The notes: generated by a model from the sequence alone, not told the origin. Shown: positions 17,668 through 25,647, counted from the stretch's first letter. The stretch: 64,000 nucleotides of DNA from Streptomyces sp. NBC_00258 (GCF_036182465.1 NZ_CP108081.1:5208001-5272000), one strand, 5' to 3'. Program-made: numbers and translations.

Positions 17668-19023
17668 ATGCCTGCCGACACGGTTTCCGTCACGGGGTGG
17701 GGCCGCACCGCCCCCACCACCGCCCGTCTGACCCGCCCTCGTTCGTACGAGGAGGCCGCGGCGGCCGTCCGGGAGTGCGGAGCCCGCGGGGGCATCCCAC
17801 GGGGCCTGGGACGGGCGTACGGGGACGCGGCGCAGAACGCGGGCGGGGCCGTGTTCGACATGACGGGCCTGGACCGCGTCCACGCGATCGACGCCGACGG
17901 AGGGACCGTGCTGTGCGACGCGGGCGTCTCGTTGCACCGCCTCATGGAAGTCCTGCTGCCACTGGGCTGGTTCGTGCCGGTGACGCCCGGGACCCGCTAC
18001 GTGACGGTCGGCGGGGCGATCGGCGCGGACATCCACGGCAAGAACCACCATGTGTCCGGCTCGTTCGCCCGCCATGTCCTCTCCTTCGAACTGCTGACCG
18101 CTGACGGCGAGATCCGTACGGTGAGCCACGGCACGCCCCTCTTCGACGCGACGGCGGGCGGTATGGGCCTGACCGGTGTCATCCTCACGGCCACCGTCCG
18201 GCTGCAGCCCGTGGCGACCTCGTTGATGTCGGTCGACACGGAACGCGCCACGGACCTGGACGACTTGATGGCCCGCCTCACGGCGACCGACCACCGCTAC
18301 CGCTACTCGGTCGCCTGGATCGATCTGCTGGCCCGCGGCGCGTCGATGGGGCGCTCGGTGCTCACCCGGGGCGATCACGCTCCCCTGGAGGCGCTGTCGG
18401 ACCGCACGCGCGCGCGTAGGGCCCCGTTGGAGTTCCGTCCCGGCCGCCTTCCAGCCGCACCCGCCTGGATGCCCGAGGGGCTGCTGGGCCGGACGACGGT
18501 CGGTCTCTTCAACGAGCTCTGGTACCGGAAGGCGCCCCGCGCGCGCAGCGGCGAACTGCAGCGGATCTCCACCTTCTTCCACCCGCTCGACGGCGTGCCG
18601 CACTGGAACCGCGTCTACGGGCGCGGCGGCTTCGTGCAGTACCAGTTCGTCGTCGGATACGGCCAGGAGGACGCCCTGCGCCGGATCGTGCACCGCATCT
18701 CGCAGCGCCGCTGTCCCTCGTTCCTCGCCGTCCTGAAGCGGTTCGGGGAGGGCGACCCCGGCTGGCTGTCCTTCCCGATGCCCGGCTGGACCCTCGCGCT
18801 GGACATCCCCGCGAACCTGCCGGGGCTCGACGGCTTCCTGGACGAGCTGGACGAGGAGGTCACCGCCGCCGCCGGGCGTGTCTATCTCGCCAAGGACTCC
18901 CGGCTGCGGCCCGAGCTGCTCTCGGCGATGTATCCGCGGCTGGGCGATTTCCGGGCGCTGCGCGAGGAGTTGGACCCGCGTTCCGTCTTCACCTCGGACC
19001 TGTCCCGCCGCCTGGGCCTCTGA
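17668..19023 (+). CDS. dprE1: Decaprenylphosphoryl-beta-D-ribose 2-oxidase (DprE1-like)
   Basis: A 451-residue FAD-dependent oxidase of the VAO/aldonolactone-oxidase type that oxidises the 2-hydroxyl of polyprenyl-phosphoryl-ribose. The FAD-binding domain shows GIPRGLGRAYGDAAQNAGG and PGTRYVTVGGAIGADIHGKNHH. The C-terminal half matches mycobacterial DprE1 closely (FVQYQFVVGYG, FLAVLKRFGEG, YLAKDSRLRPELLSAMYPRL, VFTSDLSRRL). The segment equivalent to the benzothiazinone-reactive Cys387 of M. tuberculosis reads PGWTLALD, so that cysteine is Ala377 here. It is followed after 56 bp by its partner reductase. With the divergent UbiA/PAP2/GtrA operon this makes a full polyprenyl-phosphoryl-arabinose pathway. 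Confidence 0.92.
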   Translation: MPADTVSVTGWGRTAPTTARLTRPRSYEEAAAAVRECGARGGIPRGLGRAYGDAAQNAGGAVFDMTGLDRVHAIDADGGTVLCDAGVSLHRLMEVLLPLGWFVPVTPGTRYVTVGGAIGADIHGKNHHVSGSFARHVLSFELLTADGEIRTVSHGTPLFDATAGGMGLTGVILTATVRLQPVATSLMSVDTERATDLDDLMARLTATDHRYRYSVAWIDLLARGASMGRSVLTRGDHAPLEALSDRTRARRAPLEFRPGRLPAAPAWMPEGLLGRTTVGLFNELWYRKAPRARSGELQRISTFFHPLDGVPHWNRVYGRGGFVQYQFVVGYGQEDALRRIVHRISQRRCPSFLAVLKRFGEGDPGWLSFPMPGWTLALDIPANLPGLDGFLDELDEEVTAAAGRVYLAKDSRLRPELLSAMYPRLGDFRALREELDPRSVFTSDLSRRLGL

Positions 19024-19079
19024 TGGTGAGCCGCTAGGTGAGTTCGGTTTTCCCACTCTCTCTATAGGAGTTCGGTTTC

Positions 19080-19835
19080 ATGAAGGACGCCTTCGGTGCC
19101 CCCCAGTCCATGCTCGTTCTCGGCGGCACGTCCGAGATCGCGCTGGCCACCGCGCGGCGGCTGATCGCCCGCCGTACCCGCACGGTCTGGCTCGCCGGCC
19201 GCCCCTCGCCCGCCCTGGAGACGGCCGCCGCCGACCTGCGCGTCCTCGGCGCGGACGTCCGTACGGTCGCCTTCGACGCGCTCGATCCCGACGCCCACGA
19301 GACCGCCCTCGGCAAGGTCTTCACCGAAGGCGACATCGACCTCGTTCTGCTCGCGTTCGGCGTCCTCGGCGACCAGTCGCGCGACGAGAACGAGCCCGGC
19401 TCCGCGGTCCGTGTCGCGCAGACCAACTACACGGGCGCGGTGTCGTCGGGGCTGGTGTGCGCGCGGGCGCTCCAGACCCAGGGGCACGGCTCCCTGGTCG
19501 TGCTCTCCTCGGTGGCCGGCGAGCGCGCGCGCCGCGCCAACTTCATCTACGGCTCCAGCAAGGCGGGCCTCGACGCCTTCGCCCAGGGCCTGGGCGACGC
19601 CCTGCACGGCACGGGCGTCCACGTGATGGTCGTACGCCCCGGCTTCGTCCGCACCAGGATGACGACGGGCCTGCCGGAGGCCCCGCTCGCGACGACCCCC
19701 GAGGCGGTCGCCACGGCCATCGAGACAGGCCTGCGCCGACGCTCCGAGACCGTGTGGGTACCGGGGGCACTGCGGGTGGTCATGTCGGCACTGAGGCACG
19801 TACCGCGGGCGGTGTTCCGCCGCCTGCCGATCTAG
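19080..19835 (+). CDS. dprE2: Decaprenylphosphoryl-2-keto-ribose reductase (DprE2-like, SDR family)
   Basis: A 251-residue short-chain dehydrogenase that completes the epimerisation started by DprE1, reducing the 2-keto intermediate with NAD(P)H to the arabinose epimer. The nucleotide-binding motif is LGGTSEIALATAR, close to the DprE2 form of the Rossmann signature. The catalytic residues are in VLSSVAGERARRANFIYGSSKAG (Ser, Tyr and Lys, split here by the reader as SS and Y-x-x-x-K). The start is supported by a TAGGAG ribosome binding site nine bases upstream. The C-terminus (LRHVPRAVFRRLPI) is amphipathic and basic, suggesting membrane association as in its relatives. It probably shares the dprE1 transcript. 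Confidence 0.9.
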   Translation: MKDAFGAPQSMLVLGGTSEIALATARRLIARRTRTVWLAGRPSPALETAAADLRVLGADVRTVAFDALDPDAHETALGKVFTEGDIDLVLLAFGVLGDQSRDENEPGSAVRVAQTNYTGAVSSGLVCARALQTQGHGSLVVLSSVAGERARRANFIYGSSKAGLDAFAQGLGDALHGTGVHVMVVRPGFVRTRMTTGLPEAPLATTPEAVATAIETGLRRRSETVWVPGALRVVMSALRHVPRAVFRRLPI

Positions 19836-19844
19836 GGGACGACG

Positions 19845-19922
19845 TTCAGGGGCGCCCCGTGAGGGGCGCGGGGCTGTGACACTGTGCGGCTCCGCCGCGT
19901 GGGCGCGACAAGCCCCCACCGC
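19845..19922. repeat. Dispersed intergenic repeat, copy 2 (opposite orientation)
   Basis: Read on the minus strand this begins GTGGGGGCTTGTCGCGCC and ends in a GCGCCCCT block, as in the copy near 9.25 kb, but with an insert of about 35 bases. It contains a strong G-rich/C-rich dyad (GGGGCGCCCC) after dprE2 and may terminate its transcript. The rest of the gap to the 2H phosphoesterase gene shows nothing I recognise. Confidence 0.65.
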
Positions 19923-20134
19923 GCCGCACTCTGATGTACTGCCCCGCGCGAAGCGCTACCGCTCGAGCGACACGATCACGGACCTGCTCATCGGATCACC
20001 ACTCTGGTTGACCTGGACGTGCCCCACCCCCGGAACCCATGGTCGATCGAGGCGCCGGGCTCGGGCGGCACCGGATCGGGGCACCCGGTCCGTGGGCCGC
20101 ACTCGGCGGACCGGCCGGTCCGCGGGTCGTCCGC

Positions 20135-20713
20135 TCAGCGGGCCGGGAGCGGGCCCCGCTCCGCGCGGGCGGCCTGCGGGGGAACGACCGCACCGCCGAA
20201 GACGTAGTCACGCAGCCTGCGCCACACGCCGTCGGCCCCCTGCTCGTAGAGCGCGAAGCCGGTGCACGGCCACTCGGCCGCGTACTCCGCGAGTTCCTCG
20301 AAGGCCCGGTCCATCGCCTCGTCGTCGATGCCGTGCGCCACCGTCACATGCGGGTGGTACGGGAACTGCAGCTCGCGCGCCACGGGCCCGGACGCGTCCC
20401 TGACCTGCTTCTGCAGCCAGGCGCAGGCTTCGGCCCCCTCGACGACCTGTACGAACACGACGGGCGACAGCGGACGGAAGGTGCCCGTGCCCGACAGCCG
20501 CATCCGGAAGGGCCGGCCGGCGGCCGCGACCTCGACGAGATGCGCCTCGATCGCGGGCAGCGCCGAGTCGTCGACCTCGGTCGGCGGCAGCAGTGTGACG
20601 TGCGTGGGGATGCCGGAAGCCGCGGGGTCGCCGAAGCCCGCGCGCCGCTCTTGGAGCAGGCTGCCGTGTGGCTCCGGGACCGCGATCGACACACCGATCG
20701 TTACGGTCCCCAC
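20135..20713 (-). CDS. 2H phosphoesterase / 2'-5' RNA ligase family protein
   Basis: A 192-residue member of the 2H phosphoesterase superfamily. The two catalytic H-x-T motifs are present: THVTLLPP near residue 38 and HPHVTVAHG near residue 121, each after a beta strand. Such proteins hydrolyse cyclic phosphodiesters in RNA ends or nucleotides, but physiological substrates are mostly unknown. No signal peptide; cytosolic. It is downstream of trpS in the same orientation with a 156-bp gap, so it may be read from the trpS promoter. The last 20 residues are Ala/Arg/Pro-rich. Confidence 0.86.
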   Translation of the reverse strand: MGTVTIGVSIAVPEPHGSLLQERRAGFGDPAASGIPTHVTLLPPTEVDDSALPAIEAHLVEVAAAGRPFRMRLSGTGTFRPLSPVVFVQVVEGAEACAWLQKQVRDASGPVARELQFPYHPHVTVAHGIDDEAMDRAFEELAEYAAEWPCTGFALYEQGADGVWRRLRDYVFGGAVVPPQAARAERGPLPAR

Positions 20714-20869
20714 GTCGTCTCCTGTCGTTGTGTTGATGTTCGGTCGTGTTGGTGTACTTCTCGGGCAGGGGTTGCTGCCGGTTCGGCTATCGACTGTACG
20801 GCCGAAGGGCCCCGTACCGGTTGTCGTACCGGTGTTGTCCTGGTCTCGTACTGGCTGTCGTCCCGGCAG

Positions 20870-21883
20870 TCAGTGCTTCGCCGGCAGGAAACCCACTCTG
20901 TCGTACGTCTGGGAGAGGGTCTCCGCGGCGACGGCGCGGGCCTTCTCGGCCCCCTTGGCCAGGATCGAGTCGAGCGTCTCCGGGTCGTCCAGATACTGCT
21001 GGGTACGCTCCCGGAACGGCGTCACGAAGTCGACCATGGCCTCGGCGAGGTCGGTCTTCAGCGCACCGTAGCCCTTGCCGACGTACTTCTGCTCCAGTTC
21101 CGCGATACCGGTTCCAGTGAGGGTGGAGTAGATGGTCAGCAGGTTGCTGACGCCGGGCTTGTTCTCGACGTCGTACCTGATCACCGTGTCCGTGTCGGTG
21201 ACCGCGCTCTTGACCTTCTTGGCGGTGACCTTCGGCTCGTCGAGGAGGTTGATGAGGCCCTTCGGGGTCGACGCCGACTTGCTCATCTTGATCGCCGGGT
21301 CCTGGAGATCGAAGATCTTCGCCGTCTCCTTGAGGATGTACGGCTTCGGAACGGTGAACGTCTGCCCGAACCGGCCGTTGAAGCGCTCGGCGAGGTCGCG
21401 CGTCAGCTCGATGTGCTGGCGCTGGTCCTCACCCACCGGGACCTCGTTGGCCTGGTACAGCAGGATGTCCGCGACCTGCAGGATCGGGTACGTGAAGAGG
21501 CCGACCGAGGCGCGCTCGGCACCCTGCTTGGCGGACTTGTCCTTGAACTGGGTCATGCGGGACGCCTCGCCGAAGCCGGTGAGACAGTTCATGATCCAGG
21601 CGAGCTGTGCGTGCTCGGGGACATGGCTCTGGACGAAGAGCGTGCAGCGCTCCGGGTCGAGCCCCGCGGCCAGCAGCTGGGCGGTGGCCAGCCGGGTGTT
21701 GGCACGGAGGTCCGCGGGGTCCTGCGGAATGGTGATCGCGTGCAGGTCGACGACCATGTAGAACGCGTCGTGGGACTCCTGCAGGGCCACCCACTGACGG
21801 ACGGCGCCGAGGTAATTGCCGAGGTGGAACGAGCCTGCGGTGGGCTGGATTCCAGAAAGCACACGGGGACGATCAGAGGCCAT
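20870..21883 (-). CDS. trpS: Tryptophanyl-tRNA synthetase
   Basis: A 337-residue class I aminoacyl-tRNA synthetase that charges tRNA-Trp. The HIGH-type signature is GSFHLGNYLGAV and the KMSKS loop is AIKMSKSAST. Typical TrpRS features include SGIQPTAG at the start, YPILQVADILLYQA and VPVGEDQRQHIELTRD. The length fits the bacterial enzyme. Two in-frame ATGs, three codons apart, could start the protein; the downstream one gives the usual MASDRPRVLSGIQP start. It is divergent from the ECF sigma factor gene, and the gap between them holds the sigma gene promoter. No tryptophan attenuator is visible. Confidence 0.96.
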   Translation of the reverse strand: MASDRPRVLSGIQPTAGSFHLGNYLGAVRQWVALQESHDAFYMVVDLHAITIPQDPADLRANTRLATAQLLAAGLDPERCTLFVQSHVPEHAQLAWIMNCLTGFGEASRMTQFKDKSAKQGAERASVGLFTYPILQVADILLYQANEVPVGEDQRQHIELTRDLAERFNGRFGQTFTVPKPYILKETAKIFDLQDPAIKMSKSASTPKGLINLLDEPKVTAKKVKSAVTDTDTVIRYDVENKPGVSNLLTIYSTLTGTGIAELEQKYVGKGYGALKTDLAEAMVDFVTPFRERTQQYLDDPETLDSILAKGAEKARAVAAETLSQTYDRVGFLPAKH

Positions 21884-21948
21884 GCTCACCATTCTCTCAG
21901 GTGTCAGGGGCCGTTCCGGAACTGGTCGGAAACAGATGTGACACGGGT

Positions 21949-21975
21949 GGGAACCGATCTGCCTCCGGCGGTGTA
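21949..21975 (+). promoter_or_regulatory. ECF-type promoter of the sigma factor gene (copy A)
   Basis: GGGAACC, 14 bases, then GGTGTA. An element with the same -35, the same spacing and the same -10 sits upstream of the membrane-protein gene at 23790. The -10 ends eight bases before the sigma factor GTG, so the transcript is probably leaderless, which supports that start. The shared element suggests autoregulation. Confidence 0.65.
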
Positions 21976-21983
21976 ACAAGAGC

Positions 21984-22667
21984 GTGAGGACGCGGGAGGG
22001 GGGCCGCATCGTCGATGAGGCCGCGGTGATCGCACGCGTGCGCGCCGGAGAGCCGGAGGCGTATGCGGAGCTGGTGCGTGCCCATACGGGCCTCGCGCTC
22101 CGGGCGGCCGCGGCACTGGGGGCGGGTGCGGACGCGGAGGACGTGGTGCAGCAGGCCTTCTTCAAGGCCTACTGCTCCTTGGGGCGCTTTCGGGACGGCG
22201 CGGCATTCAAGCCATGGCTGCTCTCGATCGTCGCCAATGAGACGAGGAACACAGTGCGGACGGCGGTGCGCCAGCGGACGCTGGCCGGCCGTGAGGCCGC
22301 CCTCGTCGAGGCCGAGCCGCTGATACCGGAATCGGCGGATCCGGCAGCCGCGGCCCTGGAGGGCGAGCGCCGGACGGCCCTGCTGACCGCCCTGGAAGGA
22401 CTGGGCGAGGACCACCGCCTGGTCGTCACCTACCGCTATCTGCTGGAGATGGACGAGTCGGAGACCGCCCAGGCCCTGGGCTGGCCGCGGGGGACGGTGA
22501 AATCCCGGCTCAACCGCGCCCTGCGGAAGCTCGGCAGACTGCTGCCGGACTTCGAGCCGCGGGAGGGTTCGGGGGATTCGGAGGATGCGGCGGACGGCAC
22601 GGATGCGGCGGGCCTGGACGGCCTGAGAGGTCAGAGGACGCGGGGAGGAGGTGATGAGCATGGGTGA
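21984..22667 (+). CDS. ECF-type RNA polymerase sigma factor
   Basis: A 227-residue extracytoplasmic-function sigma factor. Region 2 spans about residues 20-85 (AYAELVRAHTGLALRAA, AEDVVQQAFFKAYCSLGRF, KPWLLSIVANETRN). Region 4 spans about 128-185 (LGEDHRLVVTYRYLLEMDES, ETAQALGWPRGTVKSRLNRAL). There is no SnoaL-like extension; the tail is an acidic disordered stretch of about 35 residues. The GTG start has no ribosome binding site but sits just after a predicted -10. The stop overlaps the start region of the following single-pass membrane protein, which is probably its anti-sigma factor. Confidence 0.92.
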   Translation: MRTREGGRIVDEAAVIARVRAGEPEAYAELVRAHTGLALRAAAALGAGADAEDVVQQAFFKAYCSLGRFRDGAAFKPWLLSIVANETRNTVRTAVRQRTLAGREAALVEAEPLIPESADPAAAALEGERRTALLTALEGLGEDHRLVVTYRYLLEMDESETAQALGWPRGTVKSRLNRALRKLGRLLPDFEPREGSGDSEDAADGTDAAGLDGLRGQRTRGGGDEHG

Positions 22668-23601
22668 CTCTCACGAGTCGTACGAGGCGGGGGGCACGGG
22701 GTCCTCCGGTGACCGGGGCCGCGGTGAGGGCCAGTATTGGGGCGGCGACGGGCGTGGGCATGGGCCGGGCCAGGGGCAGGGCGATGGGCGCGGGCAGGGT
22801 GTCTCCCGGTTGCCCGAGGAGCTGCGGGCGCTCGGGCGGTCGCTGGACCGGCCCGGGGCGGCGGGCGGTGAGTCGATGGTCGAGCGGGTGCTGGAGCAGA
22901 TACTCGCCGAGCACGTGCCGGTCCCCGTGGCCGAGCCACCGGGCCCCGCGGAGCGTCTGAGGGCGGTGCGCCGCTGGGCCCGGGCGCGTCGGCGCGCGCT
23001 GACCGCGGGGCTGTGCGGTCTGCTGACGGTCCTCGTGCTCACGCCTCCGGTGCGCGCCGCGGTCGTCGACTGGTTCGACTTCGGCGGGGTTGAGGTGCGG
23101 TACGACCCGTCGGCGACGCCTTCGCCGGGGGCCGAGGTGCCCGGCTGCGGCGGCCCGTCGCTCACCCTCGCCGAGGCCGAGCGGCGGGCGGGTTTCGCGC
23201 CCCTCGCGCCCCCTGCCCTGGGGACCCCGGAGGCGGTGACGGTGACCCGCGAGCCGAAGGGACGGTTCCTGATCACCCTGTGCTGGCGAGAGCAGGGGCG
23301 CACGGTCCGGCTGGACGAGTATCCGGCGATGCTGAGTCCCGGCTTCACCAAGTTCGTGCGCGAGCAGCCGGAGTATGTGCCGCTGGGCGAGGACGCGGAC
23401 TTCGTCGAGCGCACGGCGCTGTGGTTTCCCGAACCGCATCTCCTGCGCCTCTGGCTGATGGACGGGGACGGTGAGTTCACCCGCTCCAAGCGGACCGCGG
23501 GACCCACGCTGCTGTGGACGCACGGGGGCGACATGACGCTCCGGCTGGAGGGTGTGGCGTCGAGGGCGCGGGCGGTGGAGATCGCGAAGTCGCTGGACTA
23601 G
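22654..23601 (+). CDS. Single-pass membrane protein, probable anti-sigma factor
   Basis: A 315-residue protein whose gene overlaps the end of the sigma factor gene. The first 45 residues are Gly/Gln-rich and disordered. A helical cytosolic segment (about 50-105) precedes one membrane helix (about 112-130, ALTAGLCGLLTVLVLTPPV), and an extracytoplasmic domain of about 185 residues follows. Gene order and topology are those of a membrane anti-sigma factor, but there is no HxxxCxxC zinc motif, so it would not be a classical ZAS protein. Starts at GTG 22651, ATG 22654 and ATG 22660 are all in frame. The GGAGG at 22644-22648 best fits 22654. Function is inferred from position. Confidence 0.7.
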   Translation: MSMGDSHESYEAGGTGSSGDRGRGEGQYWGGDGRGHGPGQGQGDGRGQGVSRLPEELRALGRSLDRPGAAGGESMVERVLEQILAEHVPVPVAEPPGPAERLRAVRRWARARRRALTAGLCGLLTVLVLTPPVRAAVVDWFDFGGVEVRYDPSATPSPGAEVPGCGGPSLTLAEAERRAGFAPLAPPALGTPEAVTVTREPKGRFLITLCWREQGRTVRLDEYPAMLSPGFTKFVREQPEYVPLGEDADFVERTALWFPEPHLLRLWLMDGDGEFTRSKRTAGPTLLWTHGGDMTLRLEGVASRARAVEIAKSLD

Positions 23602-23705
23602 CGAGCCTGTTGGCCGGGCGGGGCGATGCGGGACGGGCCGGGCCAATGCGGGGCGGAGCAGGCCGGGGCGGTTCAGGTTTCTCGAAATTCTGGTCGGTGT
23701 CGAGT

Positions 23706-23732
23706 GGGAACCCCGGCGGGTCGAGCGGTGTA
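23706..23732 (+). promoter_or_regulatory. ECF-type promoter of the downstream membrane-protein gene (copy B)
   Basis: GTGGGAACC, 14 bases, then GGTGTA, matching the element in front of the sigma factor gene in both boxes and in spacing. It lies 58 bases before the ATG at 23790 within the 188-bp gap after the probable anti-sigma gene. Confidence 0.6.
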
Positions 23733-23789
23733 CCAGAAGTGACACACGGGTGCGGGCGGACCGCACCGGGACCGATTGGGGGTGTCGGG

Positions 23790-24539
23790 ATGCGCAAGGT
23801 TCGTGCACGAGTGACGGGGAGTCGGGGTTGGGCGGTGCTCTCGGGATGGGCGATGGCGCTCGGCCTCGTGGTGCTGAGCGCGCCCACCGCGGCGGCCGGC
23901 GGTCCGACGAGCGTGCTGGTGGTCTCGCCGGAGAGCGGACAGAGCGCGGCGCTCTACAACTCGAAGGCGGAGTACGGGGAGTTGCAGCGCCTCCTCGGAG
24001 CGCCGGACAGGGGCACCCGCGACGAGCCGCCCGGGCTGGGCGTGGGCAGCGGTCGGCAGATCAACGTCACCTGGATGATCCATGACGTCTCGCCCTGGCG
24101 GGTCGACCGCGTCTATCCGGAGACACCGCGCACCAAGGACGTCTGGATACACACGGCGGCCAACGTTCCGGAGTCCACGAACGGCTACTGGCACAGGGCC
24201 GCGCAACCGGCCGCGGTGCGCGCGCTGTTGAAGAAGCTCGGCGTGCTGGGCGAATCGTCCGGCGAGGCCGCCGGGGCGATCTATCCGGCGCCCTGGGAGA
24301 CGGCGGAGGATGCCGCCACCGCGCCCGAGTCCGAGCCCACGAAGCAGTCCGGCACGGCTACGGCCGCCGTGGCGGCGGGCGACGACACCGACTGGTGGTG
24401 GGCGATACCTGGGCTGGTTACCGGGGCTGTGCTGGCCCTGGGGCTGCGGCCGTTCGTCGGACGGTTGCCGGGAGTGCGGCAGTTGAGCCGTCGGCGGGTT
24501 CGGGAGGCGGGTCCTCGGCAGGAGCTGAGGGATGTCTAG
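23790..24539 (+). CDS. Secreted/anchored protein, probable target of the ECF sigma factor (paralogue 1)
   Basis: A 249-residue protein with a signal peptide (about residues 1-37, cleaved near TAAAG), an extracytoplasmic domain of about 150 residues, an Ala/Thr/Glu-rich spacer and a C-terminal membrane helix (about 205-224) followed by a basic cytosolic tail ending RQELRDV. I do not recognise the domain. It aligns along its length with the next gene: both have a V-V strand near the mature start, an LLGAP/LLGPS segment, an aromatic-rich centre and the same tail. It has its own ECF-type promoter. An envelope-stress role is an inference from context. Confidence 0.7.
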   Translation: MRKVRARVTGSRGWAVLSGWAMALGLVVLSAPTAAAGGPTSVLVVSPESGQSAALYNSKAEYGELQRLLGAPDRGTRDEPPGLGVGSGRQINVTWMIHDVSPWRVDRVYPETPRTKDVWIHTAANVPESTNGYWHRAAQPAAVRALLKKLGVLGESSGEAAGAIYPAPWETAEDAATAPESEPTKQSGTATAAVAAGDDTDWWWAIPGLVTGAVLALGLRPFVGRLPGVRQLSRRRVREAGPRQELRDV

Positions 24540-24575
24540 GGATGTCTGAGGGGGAGCAGCAGTGAGGCAGGGCTC

Positions 24576-25508
24576 ATGAAGGTGGGGGTCGGACGCGTGG
24601 GGGGGGTCTTCGGCGTGCCGTACCGAAGAGCGAGGACGGCCTGTGGCACGTGGTTCCGCGGCGCGCAGATCTGGGGCACGGGGACCCGCGGCATACGGAC
24701 CCGGGGCACGCGTACCCGGGGCATACGGACCCAAGGCACGCTTACCCGAAGCAGGGGTGTGGCCCGTCGCCTTCGGGGTGGGCGGGCAGGTGCGGGTCCG
24801 GGCGGGCGGCTCGGCGGCGGGGTGTCTGCCGGAGTCGTGTGCGTCATGGCCGCGCTTGTCATCGTGGCTCTCGCCGGGCTCGGGGCGCCAAGGGCTCACG
24901 CGGCTGTGGCGTCCGCGGCCTCGGCTCCGGACCCCGACGTTCCGAACCTGGCGGTGGTCATGGCGGGTGAGGGCAACGGGCGGACGACGAGCGTGCGTTC
25001 CGGGGATCCGTACTTCGCGCGGCTCTGGCGGCTGTTGGGGCCCTCGGCCGCGGATACGGAGAAGGTCCCGCAGGACTGGCTGGAGGGCCGCTTCCCTGCC
25101 GTGCGGGCCACCGTGATCTGGGGGACGACCGGCGTGGGCGGCTGGCCCGATACGGACAGTGCGCCCGGGGGCGACATCTATATGGGGCGCCAGGACCAGG
25201 TGTTCCTCGCGGACGACGGCACGCCCTGGATACGGAGCGACCCGGCGGTCGACGTGAACGACGACGACATCCGCTGGCATCGGGCACCACGGTCGGTCTA
25301 CGACGAGTTGGAGGGGAAGGAGCTGTTCGGCCCGGGATCCGTGACGGGCGGTGCGGCCGATCCCGCAGGCGGCCCGGGGTGGGCGACAGCCGGACTCGCG
25401 GCGGGCCTGGCCCTCGGCTCCGGCGGCACCCTGCTGATACGCCGCGCGGCGGCCGGGCGTGAGCCGGGGCCGCCGCGGGAGTCACGACAGGAGTTGATCG
25501 ACTTGTGA
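24576..25508 (+). CDS. Secreted/anchored protein, paralogue 2 of the preceding gene
   Basis: A 310-residue protein sharing the plan of its upstream neighbour: hydrophobic export segment (about residues 86-105, here after a long basic leader), an extracytoplasmic domain with NLAVVMAGEGN and LWRLLGPSA, a spacer, a C-terminal hydrophobic segment and the tail RQELIDL. The first 80 residues are unusually basic and contain five copies of a GTRTR-like pentapeptide encoded by a 15-bp DNA repeat, so the true start may be downstream (for example the GTG near 24837, which leaves a normal signal peptide). It follows paralogue 1 by 36 bp and probably shares its ECF promoter. Function unknown. Confidence 0.62.
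   Translation: MKVGVGRVGGVFGVPYRRARTACGTWFRGAQIWGTGTRGIRTRGTRTRGIRTQGTLTRSRGVARRLRGGRAGAGPGGRLGGGVSAGVVCVMAALVIVALAGLGAPRAHAAVASAASAPDPDVPNLAVVMAGEGNGRTTSVRSGDPYFARLWRLLGPSAADTEKVPQDWLEGRFPAVRATVIWGTTGVGGWPDTDSAPGGDIYMGRQDQVFLADDGTPWIRSDPAVDVNDDDIRWHRAPRSVYDELEGKELFGPGSVTGGAADPAGGPGWATAGLAAGLALGSGGTLLIRRAAAGREPGPPRESRQELIDL
24675..24749 (+). repeat. Five tandem copies of a 15-bp repeat
   Basis: Units start at 24675, 24690, 24705, 24720 and 24735, with the pattern GGCAYRCGKACCCGG and alternating GGCACG and GGCATA beginnings. In frame this encodes G-(T/I/L)-R-T-(R/Q). It may be an expansion within the 5' part of the gene or within its untranslated leader. Confidence 0.75.
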
Positions 25509-25575
25509 GTCGGCTTGTGAGGCGCCTTGTGGGCCGGCCTACGAAGCCGCTGGTTCGGCTCGCGGAGCGGCTCCG

Positions 25576-25607
25576 GCCGAGACCGGGTGTCGGTTCTCGG
25601 TCTCGGC
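25576..25607. terminator. Inverted repeat after convergent genes, possible terminator
   Basis: GCCGAGACC and GGTCTCGGC are perfect complements with a 14-base loop, between the end of paralogue 2 and the end of glyA. No T-run follows, as is common in Streptomyces. Confidence 0.45.
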
Positions 25608-25647
25608 ACCCGCTCCCTCCGCCTCGCCCGCGACCGTGCCCGCGGTC

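Noticed and set aside
15550..19835. A secondary-metabolite gene cluster
   Set aside because: The UbiA-type and oxidoreductase genes could suggest one, but each matches a step of polyprenyl-phosphoryl-arabinose synthesis, which explains the set better.
20039..21976. A 645-codon open frame on the plus strand
   Set aside because: Runs antisense through trpS and the 2H phosphoesterase gene, both of which have diagnostic motifs.
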